Shown piece by piece: positions 1-6,770 of a stretch of 36,915 bases of DNA. This stretch comes from Bacteroidota bacterium (GTDB taxonomy: Bacteria > Bacteroidota > Bacteroidia > Bacteroidales > UBA12077): positions 1 through 36,915 of the forward strand of contig JAIFLC010000131.1 in the NCBI GenBank assembly GCA_020049295.1, written 5' to 3'. Position 1 is the first letter of the stretch. Each line of letters begins with the position of its first letter. The translations under genes and the position numbers were made by a program. The notes below the pieces were generated by a model. That model searched no databases, was not told the origin of the DNA, and saw only the letters and a program-made list of their open reading frames with translations.

Positions 1-258
1 CCATTCAACAATTTTTTTATGCTCCGGATGATTCTGATATTTCTTTAGTGCATCGTAATCTTCGAAATAAGTATCTAGAACCATATCGTAATTAGCGAAT
101 TCCGAATTCTCTAAGGTTATTCCAACCTCCAACTCCTTAATCTCAGGAATTTTTAATTTCAACTCTTCGAGTTTTTCCTTTGTGATTTGCAGATTTTCGT
201 TTCTTGATTTTCCTTCGGCGAAATCCTTAAATTTCCACATTACAATATGATGCAACAT
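1..258 (-). CDS. Dabb-family (stress-responsive alpha/beta-barrel) protein, 3' end cut by window
   Basis: The first 86 codons of a minus-strand gene lie here and run off the left edge, so the C-terminus is missing. The product begins MLHHIVMWKFKD and continues with a heptad-like helix (about residues 17-38), the strand IKELEVGITLE, and then YDMVLDTYFEDYDALKKYQ followed by HPEHKKIVEW. This is the order expected of the dimeric ferredoxin-like Dabb fold (PF07876, about 95-100 residues), so only some ten residues should be absent. Proteins of this family are small cytoplasmic dimers, mostly of unknown function; the stress-response label comes from plant members. The start is the only ATG before the conserved HHIVMWKF strand. 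The neighbouring gene on the same strand ends 150 bases upstream with a terminator between, so it is probably transcribed separately. No catalytic residue can be named. Confidence 0.85.
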   Translation of the reverse strand, partial: MLHHIVMWKFKDFAEGKSRNENLQITKEKLEELKLKIPEIKELEVGITLENSEFANYDMVLDTYFEDYDALKKYQNHPEHKKIVEW

Positions 259-352
259 AACAAAACAATTTTAGGTTAATAATAAGTGATGTAAATTTAA
301 CCAAATGATTACAGAATTGTGTTAAGAAAAGAGATATTCTTTTTTCACAGAA

Positions 353-384
353 TACAAAAACAAAAGCGGGCTTTTATGCCCGCT
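353..384 (-). terminator. Rho-independent terminator after the GldM-C lipoprotein gene
   Basis: Read on the minus strand, a perfect 7-bp GC-rich stem (AGCGGGC/GCCCGCT, plus-strand 365-371 and 378-384) with a 6-base loop is followed by a T-rich tract (complement of 353-365). It lies 25 bases beyond the stop codon of the minus-strand gene ending at 409. Confidence 0.85.
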
Positions 385-408
385 CAGCTGGTAAATTGTT
401 TTCGGTTT

Positions 409-1089
409 TTATATTATTTCAAAGACAATTGAAGGTAAATCTCTTATGCCTCCATCGGGACCAATAACTTTAATATCCTCAATATTAAATCGTTCTCCAC
501 TTTTAATATTTTTAAAGAGATTTAATAACTCCTGAGAAAATACACTTCCCTGAACAGGAAGAGACCTATAATATCCTTTTTTGTTCGTTGTAGAAAATGT
601 AAAACTTTGAATAGTGAATTTCAAATCAAAATCGAAGTTTTCCATTACAACAGAAATTTCTTTTTGCTCCAATAAAACATCTTTTTCTATTTTGCCACCT
701 TTTTTACCGGCAACCATTGCTACAGGATCGGGCATCGCTTTAACTCTGAACATTGCTTCCTGCATCACAACTCCTTTTGCTTTAACAACCATTGTAAGTG
801 TTCCCGGTCTTTTAGGATTTAAAATATATTGACCTTTCTCACCAGTAACAGTAATTTTAGCAGCCTCATCGAGAACAGAAACTTCAATTTCATCGCTATT
901 ATATCCTGAGACAGCAACTACCACAGGGTTATCTACACCAACATAAAGAACATTCATTTTGGTAAGACTGATTGATGTTACCACATTGTCTGTTCCTTTT
1001 TGAGTACATGATGGACTTAAAAGAAGGACTAAAATAATTACTGAACAAGCTACAAATAGTAGCCTTGCATTTGGATTTAGTTTTTTCAT
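409..1089 (-). CDS. Free-standing GldM C-terminal domain lipoprotein
   Basis: The 226-residue product starts with a lysine-containing signal peptide and hydrophobic stretch (residues 10-25) ending LLLSPSC, so Cys28 is a likely lipidation site. The rest matches the C-terminal periplasmic domains of the gliding/type IX secretion protein GldM (PF12080 region). KMNVLYVGVDNPVVVAVSG opens the third domain, GQYILNPKRPGTLTMVVKA follows, then FRVKAMPDPVA, KKGGKI, and ENFDFDLKFTIQSF with IKVIGPDGGIRDLPSIVF at the end. Real GldM is about 500 residues with an N-terminal transmembrane helix and works with GldL as the proton-driven motor of the T9SS. This copy lacks the helix, the N-terminal coiled domains and any gldKLN neighbours, so it is a paralogous fragment made into a lipoprotein. 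The role is unknown; binding the T9SS translocon or a surface partner is inference. Confidence 0.85.
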   Translation of the reverse strand: MKKLNPNARLLFVACSVIILVLLLSPSCTQKGTDNVVTSISLTKMNVLYVGVDNPVVVAVSGYNSDEIEVSVLDEAAKITVTGEKGQYILNPKRPGTLTMVVKAKGVVMQEAMFRVKAMPDPVAMVAGKKGGKIEKDVLLEQKEISVVMENFDFDLKFTIQSFTFSTTNKKGYYRSLPVQGSVFSQELLNLFKNIKSGERFNIEDIKVIGPDGGIRDLPSIVFEII

Positions 1090-1359
1090 ACGCTTACGTT
1101 TTTAGGTTTTATGTTAATCAATTTAGAACTTATTGTGATTCATTAACGATAAAAATCCGCATATCTTATTTAAAATTAAGACATTAATTTTAAAAACACA
1201 AACAATTTAATAAAGATTTGATACTAATGAGTTGGAATAAGAGAAACTCAATTATTCTTTATAAAAAAGAGAAATCTAAATTAATCTATGAGAGAATTTG
1301 CCCAAATTAATTTTGTATTGCACGTTTAAAAATCTTAATCATTATTATTCCCCGTTTTC

Positions 1360-1782
1360 TTAACTGTACTTTTTTTGAAGAAAATCAATTGTTGTTTGTA
1401 TTATTTTTTTCAGTGTATACTGGTCGATGTCGGATAATTTTTTGATATAAATACAGCCCTTACCCATTTTGAATTTTCCCAATTCGTTTAGCATCTCTTC
1501 TTGCCCCGAACATCCCGAATAAACATAAAGCGAAATTGCTGCTTTGCGAGGTGAGAATCCGACAAGTGGCCAATCTCCTTCCTGACGGCTTTTTTCAGAT
1601 TTGTAATGATAACTTCCAAATCCGATCATCGTAGCACCCCACATCTTGGGTTCGTAACCAGTAAAATTCTGCATTAGTTTGAGGATTTCAAAACTATCTT
1701 TTTTCTTTTGTTCGGTATCTGCAAATGAGTTGATAAAATCACTCACATCTGCATCGTTCTTTTTTGTTTTTAATTCGGCCAT
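1360..1782 (-). CDS. DUF1801 (YdhG-like) domain protein
   Basis: This 140-residue cytoplasmic protein carries the DUF1801/YdhG signature: an acidic N-terminal helix with EQKKKDSFEILKLMQNFTG, then PKMWGATMIGFGSYHYKSE and GFSPRKAAISLYVYSG, ending with KGCIYIKKLSDID and a C-terminal helix. The family has a small alpha/beta fold of unknown activity; members are sometimes annotated as iron-chaperone-like from distant frataxin resemblance, which is weak. The reading frame stays open upstream to 1848, but the ATG at 1782 (MAELKTKK) is chosen because the extra 22 residues do not fit the family and would overlap the preceding gene. It lies 44 bases after the DUF2200 gene on the same strand and is probably co-transcribed with it. 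Confidence 0.85.
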   Translation of the reverse strand: MAELKTKKNDADVSDFINSFADTEQKKKDSFEILKLMQNFTGYEPKMWGATMIGFGSYHYKSEKSRQEGDWPLVGFSPRKAAISLYVYSGCSGQEEMLNELGKFKMGKGCIYIKKLSDIDQYTLKKIIQTTIDFLQKKYS

Positions 1783-1826
1783 ACGATATGTATTTAATTG
1801 CTTTCTGCAATGGTATGAATTTAGTA

Positions 1827-2207
1827 TCAAGTTTCTACAATGAAACAAATTTTCCCTTTCCTCCTTAAAATCTTATCCATTGTTTTACCTTTAGCCAATT
1901 CGTCGATCAGCTTATCTAAATAACGAATCTTTTGCATCAGTTGGTCTTCGATTTCTTCCACACGATAACCGCAAATTAAACCAGTAATTTTTGAAACATT
2001 GGGGTTAATTTTTGGGGCTTTGGAAAAGAAAGTTTCAACATCACTTTTATCGTTTATGAGTTGTTGCAATGCAGGTTTATCATATCCTGTAAGCCAGCAA
2101 ATAATTTCATCTACTTCGGCTTTTGTACGTCCTTTTTTCTCTGCTTTTTGCACGTACAGTTTATATACACTGGCAAAAGTCATTCGGTAAACTTTTGTAT
2201 TATCCAT
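1827..2207 (-). CDS. DUF2200 family protein
   Basis: The 126-residue product matches DUF2200 (PF09966). It begins [20 protein letters not shown] and continues with [19 protein letters not shown], a phenylalanine-rich turn [30 protein letters not shown], and a basic tail [12 protein letters not shown]. The family is small and all-helical, widespread in Bacteroidota and Firmicutes, and has no assigned activity. The length is complete for the family. It is followed 44 bases downstream by the DUF1801 gene; both belong to families usually found as single accessory genes, so this pair could be a movable insertion between the lipoprotein gene and era. The upstream 377 bases are non-coding and repeat-like, which fits that view but does not prove it. 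Confidence 0.85.
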   Translation of the reverse strand: MDNTKVYRMTFASVYKLYVQKAEKKGRTKAEVDEIICWLTGYDKPALQQLINDKSDVETFFSKAPKINPNVSKITGLICGYRVEEIEDQLMQKIRYLDKLIDELAKGKTMDKILRRKGKICFIVET

Positions 2208-2584
2208 TTTTGTTGTTTTTGATGTTCGCGTTTATAAAACGTTGTTGGTTGCAAGTTAAAACTTTTTTTTGTTTCGGTGCGATCTGCCAACTACTGCAAA
2301 TAAAGAAAATATTCAATTCAAAACACTTAAAGCACCTTTGCAAGCATTCTAAATTATTAGCCCAGACTGCAACCGGATAGGAACTAGTCCCGCGCTAACA
2401 GAAGTATAATTAAAATTACTAATAATATTTCATGGGATAAATTTATTAAATTAAAAAACTATAAATGAATCACATAGATAATAAGCAAATTAAATTTATA
2501 AATATAAAACGATAAATGCATTAATTTTTAAACTATTATAAGCCAGAAAATTGGCTTATCTTTGCACAAATTAAATAGTTATAG
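2208..2584. other. 377-base non-coding stretch with repeat-like sequence
   Basis: There is no credible gene here. The left part (about 2228-2258) has a short hairpin (CGTTT-ATA-AAACG) followed by GTTGTTGGTTGCAAG. The middle part has a GC-richer island at about 2365-2402 containing the near-palindrome GGAACTAGTCC next to CCGCGCTAACAG, clearly unlike the surrounding AT-rich DNA. The right third (about 2410-2550) is featureless A/T-rich sequence leading to the era promoter. The GC island and the GTTGG/AACG motifs look like the edge of a dispersed intergenic repeat or cassette boundary, but no second copy is visible in this window. Confidence 0.4.
2557..2564 (+). promoter_or_regulatory. -7 promoter box of era (TATCTTTG)
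   Basis: TATCTTTG matches the Bacteroidota primary sigma factor -7 consensus TAnnTTTG exactly and lies 20 bases before the era ATG, giving a leader of only about 14 bases. No good -33 TTTG is visible at the usual distance. Confidence 0.6.
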
Positions 2585-3466
2585 ATGTCACACAAATCAG
2601 GTTTTGTTAATATTTTAGGTAATCCGAATGTTGGTAAATCAACATTAATGAACGCAATGGTGGGCGAAAAACTTTCAATCATTACATCGAAAGCGCAAAC
2701 CACGCGCCATCGTATTATGGGTATTGTTAATGGTGAGGATTTTCAGATTGTTTATTCCGATACTCCGGGTATTCTTAAACCAAACTACAAGCTGCAGGAA
2801 AAAATGATGGGTTATGTAGGTACTGCCTTTGAGGATGCTGATATTATTCTATATTTAACCGATGTAGTTGAAAAATCGGATAAAAATCAAATCTATATCG
2901 ATCGTTTGGCACAAGCCCAAGCTCCTGTATTATTGCTAATAAATAAAATCGATCTATCGAATCCCGATGGACTTAATAAGATCGTTGAAAACTGGAGTAA
3001 AATTCTGCCTAAAGCCGAAATTATTCCTATCTCAGCATTAAAGAATTTTAACCTGGAATACTTACTAAAGCGGATAATCGAAAAACTACCCGAGAATCCG
3101 CCGTTCTTTCCAAAAGACTCGTTGACAGATAAATCCGAACGTTTTTTTGCATCCGAAATTCTTCGCGAAAAAATCTTAACCAACTATCAAAAGGAGATTC
3201 CATACTCTGTTGAGGTTGAGATTGAAGAATTTAATGATACCGAAAAACTATTGCGCATGCGTGCAATAATATATGTTATTCGTAGCTCTCAAAAAGGAAT
3301 AATTATTGGTCATAAGGGTGAAGCACTCAAAAAAACAGCCACAGAAGCACGTAAAGATCTTGAGGATTTTTTCGGAAAAAAGGTCTTTATTGAGATATAT
3401 GTAAAGGTTAGTAAAGACTGGCGCGACAAAGATCGCACACTAAATAGCTTTGGATATAACCGTTAA
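2585..3466 (+). CDS. era: GTPase Era, 16S rRNA/30S assembly factor
   Basis: Era is a GTP-binding protein that binds the 3' end of 16S rRNA and helps 30S maturation at the inner membrane face. The 293-residue product has the full set of G motifs: P-loop GNPNVGKS (12-19), switch threonines at 39-40, DTPG (59-62), NKID (120-123) and SAL (150-152). It also has the Era-specific middle segment with ERFFASEILREKIL (185-198) and a C-terminal type II KH domain whose GxxG loop is GHKG (242-245). The length is normal for Era. It has its own -7 promoter and is followed 105 bases later by der, another ribosome-assembly GTPase, so the two form a natural functional pair and probably an operon. Confidence 0.97.
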   Translation: MSHKSGFVNILGNPNVGKSTLMNAMVGEKLSIITSKAQTTRHRIMGIVNGEDFQIVYSDTPGILKPNYKLQEKMMGYVGTAFEDADIILYLTDVVEKSDKNQIYIDRLAQAQAPVLLLINKIDLSNPDGLNKIVENWSKILPKAEIIPISALKNFNLEYLLKRIIEKLPENPPFFPKDSLTDKSERFFASEILREKILTNYQKEIPYSVEVEIEEFNDTEKLLRMRAIIYVIRSSQKGIIIGHKGEALKKTATEARKDLEDFFGKKVFIEIYVKVSKDWRDKDRTLNSFGYNR

Positions 3467-3571
3467 ACTCTTTGCAAAAAAAATCAATAGTATATTACAT
3501 TTAAAAATATAGAAATCTATTGATATTCAGATATTAATAAAAATAAAATTTATCAAACAACATATTTTAAG

Positions 3572-4870
3572 ATGATTGTAGCAATTGTAGGAAGGCCAAA
3601 CGTAGGAAAATCAACACTTTTTAATCGATTAACAGGGACAAAACACGCCATAGTTGACGAAACAGCAGGTGTTACACGCGACAGAATTTATGGCAAAGCA
3701 GAATGGGGTGGAAAAGATTTTTCGGTTATCGATACCGGTGGTTATGTTCGTAATTCGGATGATATTTTTGAAGAAGAAATCCGTAAGCAAGTCGATATTG
3801 CAATAAACGAATCAAATGTTGTACTTTTTGTTGTTGATGTAACAAATGGAATAACCGATCTCGACATGTCTGTTGCCGAGATACTTCGAAAATCGAAAAA
3901 GAAAGTTATTCTTGTCGTAAATAAGGTTGATACCAATAGTCGTATTGTCGATTCGCATGTATTTTACAAATTCGGACTTGGTGAGCCATTTTGTATATCA
4001 TCAATAAACGGAAGTGGTACAGGAGAGCTACTCGACGAAGTAATAAAGTACGTTGAAGCAGATCTACCTCCCGAACTCGATATTCCTAAATTTGCTGTTG
4101 TTGGTCGTCCAAATGTTGGTAAATCGTCGCTTGTAAATGCGTTGCTTGGCGAAGACCGTAATATAGTTACATCTATTGCAGGCACAACACGCGATTCGAT
4201 ATATACACGATACAATAAATATGGTCATGATTTTTACCTGGTGGATACTGCCGGTTTGCGAAAGAAAGGCAAGGTAAATGAAGATCTTGAGTTCTTTTCT
4301 GTTATGAGGTCAATTCGTGCTATTGAAAATGCTGATGTTTGTTTATTAATGATCGATGCTGCAACAGGGATCGAATCGCAAGACATGAGCATTATTAAAG
4401 TAATTCTTAAGAACAATAAGGGATTAGTTTTACTTGTAAATAAATGGGATTTGTACGAAAAAGAAACCAATACTACCAAGCATTATTCCGAAGAAATTAA
4501 GCAAAAAATGGCTCCATTTGTTGATGTACCGATCATTTATACTTCGGCAATAACAAAACAAAGGATTAACAAGGTATTGGAAGAAGCAGTAAGGGTTCAC
4601 CTAAATCGTACGCGTCGTATACCAACCGCCAAACTTAACGAAATAATGCTCGACGAAATAATTGCAAATTATCCACCACCAGCATTAAAAGGAAAATATG
4701 TTAAGGTAAAATATGTAACACAATTACCATTGCATTATCCGGCTTTTGTATTTTTTTGTAATCTACCGCAGTATGTAAAGGATCCATACAAACGATATCT
4801 TGAAAATAAACTGAGAGAAAAATTCGATTTTGCTGGTACACCCATACAAATTTTTATGAGAAAAAAATAA
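3572..4870 (+). CDS. der: GTPase Der (EngA), 50S assembly factor
   Basis: Der is the double-GTPase protein needed for 50S subunit assembly. The 432-residue product has two tandem G domains. The first has GRPNVGKST (7-15), DTGG (54-57) and NKVD (117-120). The second has GRPNVGKSS (178-186), DTAG (225-228) and NKWD (290-293). A KH-like C-terminal domain follows (about 350-432) containing [20 protein letters not shown] and ending FMRKK. All nucleotide-binding motifs are intact and the length is typical. The start is an ATG directly followed by the conserved strand VAIVGRPN. No consensus promoter was found in the 105-base gap after era, so read-through from the era promoter is likely. Confidence 0.97.
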   Translation: MIVAIVGRPNVGKSTLFNRLTGTKHAIVDETAGVTRDRIYGKAEWGGKDFSVIDTGGYVRNSDDIFEEEIRKQVDIAINESNVVLFVVDVTNGITDLDMSVAEILRKSKKKVILVVNKVDTNSRIVDSHVFYKFGLGEPFCISSINGSGTGELLDEVIKYVEADLPPELDIPKFAVVGRPNVGKSSLVNALLGEDRNIVTSIAGTTRDSIYTRYNKYGHDFYLVDTAGLRKKGKVNEDLEFFSVMRSIRAIENADVCLLMIDAATGIESQDMSIIKVILKNNKGLVLLVNKWDLYEKETNTTKHYSEEIKQKMAPFVDVPIIYTSAITKQRINKVLEEAVRVHLNRTRRIPTAKLNEIMLDEIIANYPPPALKGKYVKVKYVTQLPLHYPAFVFFCNLPQYVKDPYKRYLENKLREKFDFAGTPIQIFMRKK

Positions 4871-4896
4871 AATTAGTGATTTGTGAATAGTGATTA

Positions 4897-5388
4897 GTGA
4901 TAAGTAAATTATACATATTAGTTGTAGTTTTAGTAGTTGTCCTTTTCGCCTCGTGCGAAAAGACCGAGGAATTCTCTGAGATTCCAGAGATAAAATACAA
5001 AGAATTTTACTTAACACCCGGAATTGATGGAATGACAATAGCTACCGGCAATCTTGTTTTTTCTTTTGTTGATGGTGATGGAGATATTGGTAATTTTAAT
5101 AATCCTGATGAAAATAACGATTCCAACTCCTTAAATATGTTCATTTTTGGTTCATATAAAAGCGGTGGTGATTTTATGCCCTTTTATACTAATAGCCTTA
5201 ATTTACCATTTGTTGAAGGAGGCGTTTACCGAAAAACTGTTCAGGGTGATATAAAAATCGAGATCGATTTAACCATTCAAACTCCTGATACACTTTTTTA
5301 TTCGTTTTATATGATTGATAGGGCCGGACATCAAAGTAATACAGAAACTACACCGATACTAATTATATCGAAGCTGATCCAACATTAA
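4897..5388 (+). CDS. Hypothetical lipoprotein with DGDGDIG motif
   Basis: The 163-residue product has a very hydrophobic signal peptide (residues 5-18, valine-rich) ending LFASC, so Cys20 is the predicted lipid-bearing residue. The mature part has FSFVDGDGDIGNF (a DxDxD acidic loop of the type that often binds calcium, seen in many Bacteroidota surface lipoproteins), a run of beta-strand segments, and an end near TTPILIISK. No enzyme family is recognised. The only workable start is GTG at 4897, since an in-frame TGA lies two codons upstream. The start sits inside a short AGTGAT-rich repeat (4874-4900). The gene follows der by 26 bases and precedes the di-iron protein gene by 40 bases; co-transcription is likely, functional linkage unknown. 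Confidence 0.7.
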   Translation: MISKLYILVVVLVVVLFASCEKTEEFSEIPEIKYKEFYLTPGIDGMTIATGNLVFSFVDGDGDIGNFNNPDENNDSNSLNMFIFGSYKSGGDFMPFYTNSLNLPFVEGGVYRKTVQGDIKIEIDLTIQTPDTLFYSFYMIDRAGHQSNTETTPILIISKLIQH

Positions 5389-5428
5389 TAAACCTTAGCT
5401 GTTAAATACAAAACAAATTTTTACAATT

Positions 5429-6169
5429 ATGCTGGTTACTAAAGATCTTAAAATGGCTGATGTGGTGCATATGAACCACTTTAGCCTTTCAATTCTTGAC
5501 CGCTTTGGTATTGAGCTTGGATTTGGTGATAAAACAGTAGAAGAAACCTGCACTGAATTTAATGTTGATCCCTCATTTTTTCTCGAAATAATTAATGCAT
5601 TTATTGATAAGGACTATTTTCCAAAAAAGCAATTACAGGGTTTTTCTGTTAAACTAATTACTGATTATTTGCAGAAAACACACAAATACTATATCGAAAT
5701 AAAGGTACCCGAGATTGAATCTCATATTGATGAATTGGTAAATACCTGTTATTCGCAAAAGGAGAATATGAGTTTACTTAAACGTTTTTTTGAAGAATAT
5801 AATACCGAACTACATCATCATATTTTACGCGAAGAAACGGTAGTTTTCCCATATACACAGATGATTGAGGATGCTTTTTATGCGGATAAAATTGATATCG
5901 GTATAATTAAACACATGAAGGAATATTCAATTGATATTTTTGAGAAAGAACATGATGATATTGAAGAAAAACTTTATGATTTAAAAAATATAATAATAAA
6001 ATATTTGCCTCAACCGAACAATAAAGCTCTTTGTCAACATCTTTTACACGAGCTATTTGGTTTAGAAAAGGATATCAACGACCATTCGAGAATCGAAGAT
6101 AAAGTGCTAGTTCCAAAAATTCGAGCGATGGAAAAGGAAATTAAAAAGAAGGCTGGATTAAAATCATAA
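5429..6169 (+). CDS. Hemerythrin/RIC-like di-iron protein
   Basis: The 246-residue product resembles the RIC/YtfE/ScdA family, cytoplasmic di-iron proteins linked to nitrosative-stress iron-sulfur repair or NO/O2 sensing. An N-terminal DUF542-like segment (about 1-60) is followed by a hemerythrin-like four-helix domain. Candidate iron ligands are spaced as in YtfE: His85, His99, His131 with Glu135 (HHHILREE), His175 (KEHDDIE), and His219 with Glu223 (DHSRIEDK). Unlike ScdA, the N-terminal segment has ELGFGD where the family's Cys-Cys pair would be, so that motif is lost. The gene is followed after 6 bases by a LuxR-type regulator, making a tight two-gene unit. The alternative is a sensory rather than repair role; the pairing with a regulator favours sensing, but this is inference. 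Confidence 0.85.
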   Translation: MLVTKDLKMADVVHMNHFSLSILDRFGIELGFGDKTVEETCTEFNVDPSFFLEIINAFIDKDYFPKKQLQGFSVKLITDYLQKTHKYYIEIKVPEIESHIDELVNTCYSQKENMSLLKRFFEEYNTELHHHILREETVVFPYTQMIEDAFYADKIDIGIIKHMKEYSIDIFEKEHDDIEEKLYDLKNIIIKYLPQPNNKALCQHLLHELFGLEKDINDHSRIEDKVLVPKIRAMEKEIKKKAGLKS

Positions 6170-6175
6170 GTAATA

Positions 6176-6769
6176 ATGACGAGAGCACAAATAATAATTT
6201 CCGATAAGTCACCGCTTATTCTTCTTGGATTATCTACGATTATTGAAAAAATATCAGTTGCTCATGAATTGAAAACAACAAATTCTGCTATCGAATTAAT
6301 TACTTTTTTAAAAAACACTATTCCTGATCTAATTATTGTTAATCCTGAATTCCTCGACAAAAAACAAGTAAAATTATTTAAAGAGATCATTCAGCACAAT
6401 AAAATCAAGTTTATTTTTTTACAAACTGGTAATTTGCTGAATAATAACAATTTAGATTATAATGAGCTCATTACACCGTGTGAGAATGAAGATCAGATTT
6501 TAAAAAAAATCAATACCTTATTGGGAGAAAAGAATCATCAAAAAGCAACAAAACATAATGATTTCATAAGTGCTCGTGAAGAAAATATAGTACGAGAAAT
6601 TGCACTAGGACTTTCCAATAAAGAAATTGCCGACAAGCTCTTTATTAGCCAACATACAGTAATTACCCACCGAAAAAACATAACCCGAAAACTAGGAATA
6701 AAATCCGTTTCGGGTTTAACTATATATGCTATTTTAAATAAGCTGATTAGTCTAGACGAGGTAAAATAA
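6176..6769 (+). CDS. LuxR/NarL-type regulator with degenerate receiver domain
   Basis: The 197-residue product has a response-regulator-like N-terminal half (about 1-115) and a C-terminal LuxR/GerE helix-turn-helix (about 128-190) with SAREENIVREIALGLSNKEI and ADKLFISQHTVITHRKNI. In the receiver half the acidic pocket is reduced to Asp10, the phosphoacceptor position is Asn56 (DLIIVNPEF), Thr84 is kept (FLQT), and the conserved lysine near residue 104 is not present. It is therefore probably not controlled by Asp phosphorylation. It starts 6 bases after the di-iron protein gene and ends one base short of the convergent propeller-SpoIIE gene. The likely role is transcriptional control coupled to the di-iron protein; the target genes cannot be seen. 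Confidence 0.85.
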   Translation: MTRAQIIISDKSPLILLGLSTIIEKISVAHELKTTNSAIELITFLKNTIPDLIIVNPEFLDKKQVKLFKEIIQHNKIKFIFLQTGNLLNNNNLDYNELITPCENEDQILKKINTLLGEKNHQKATKHNDFISAREENIVREIALGLSNKEIADKLFISQHTVITHRKNITRKLGIKSVSGLTIYAILNKLISLDEVK

Positions 6770-6770
6770 A

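Noticed and set aside
1308-1315. TAATTTTG on the plus strand resembling a -7 promoter box
   Set aside because: The next genes downstream are on the minus strand, so there is nothing for it to express; in such AT-rich DNA chance matches are expected.
2123-2380. Plus-strand open frame of 85 codons with hydrophobic N-terminus
   Set aside because: Its first third is antisense to the DUF2200 gene and the rest crosses the repeat-like non-coding stretch; no ribosome binding site or family match.
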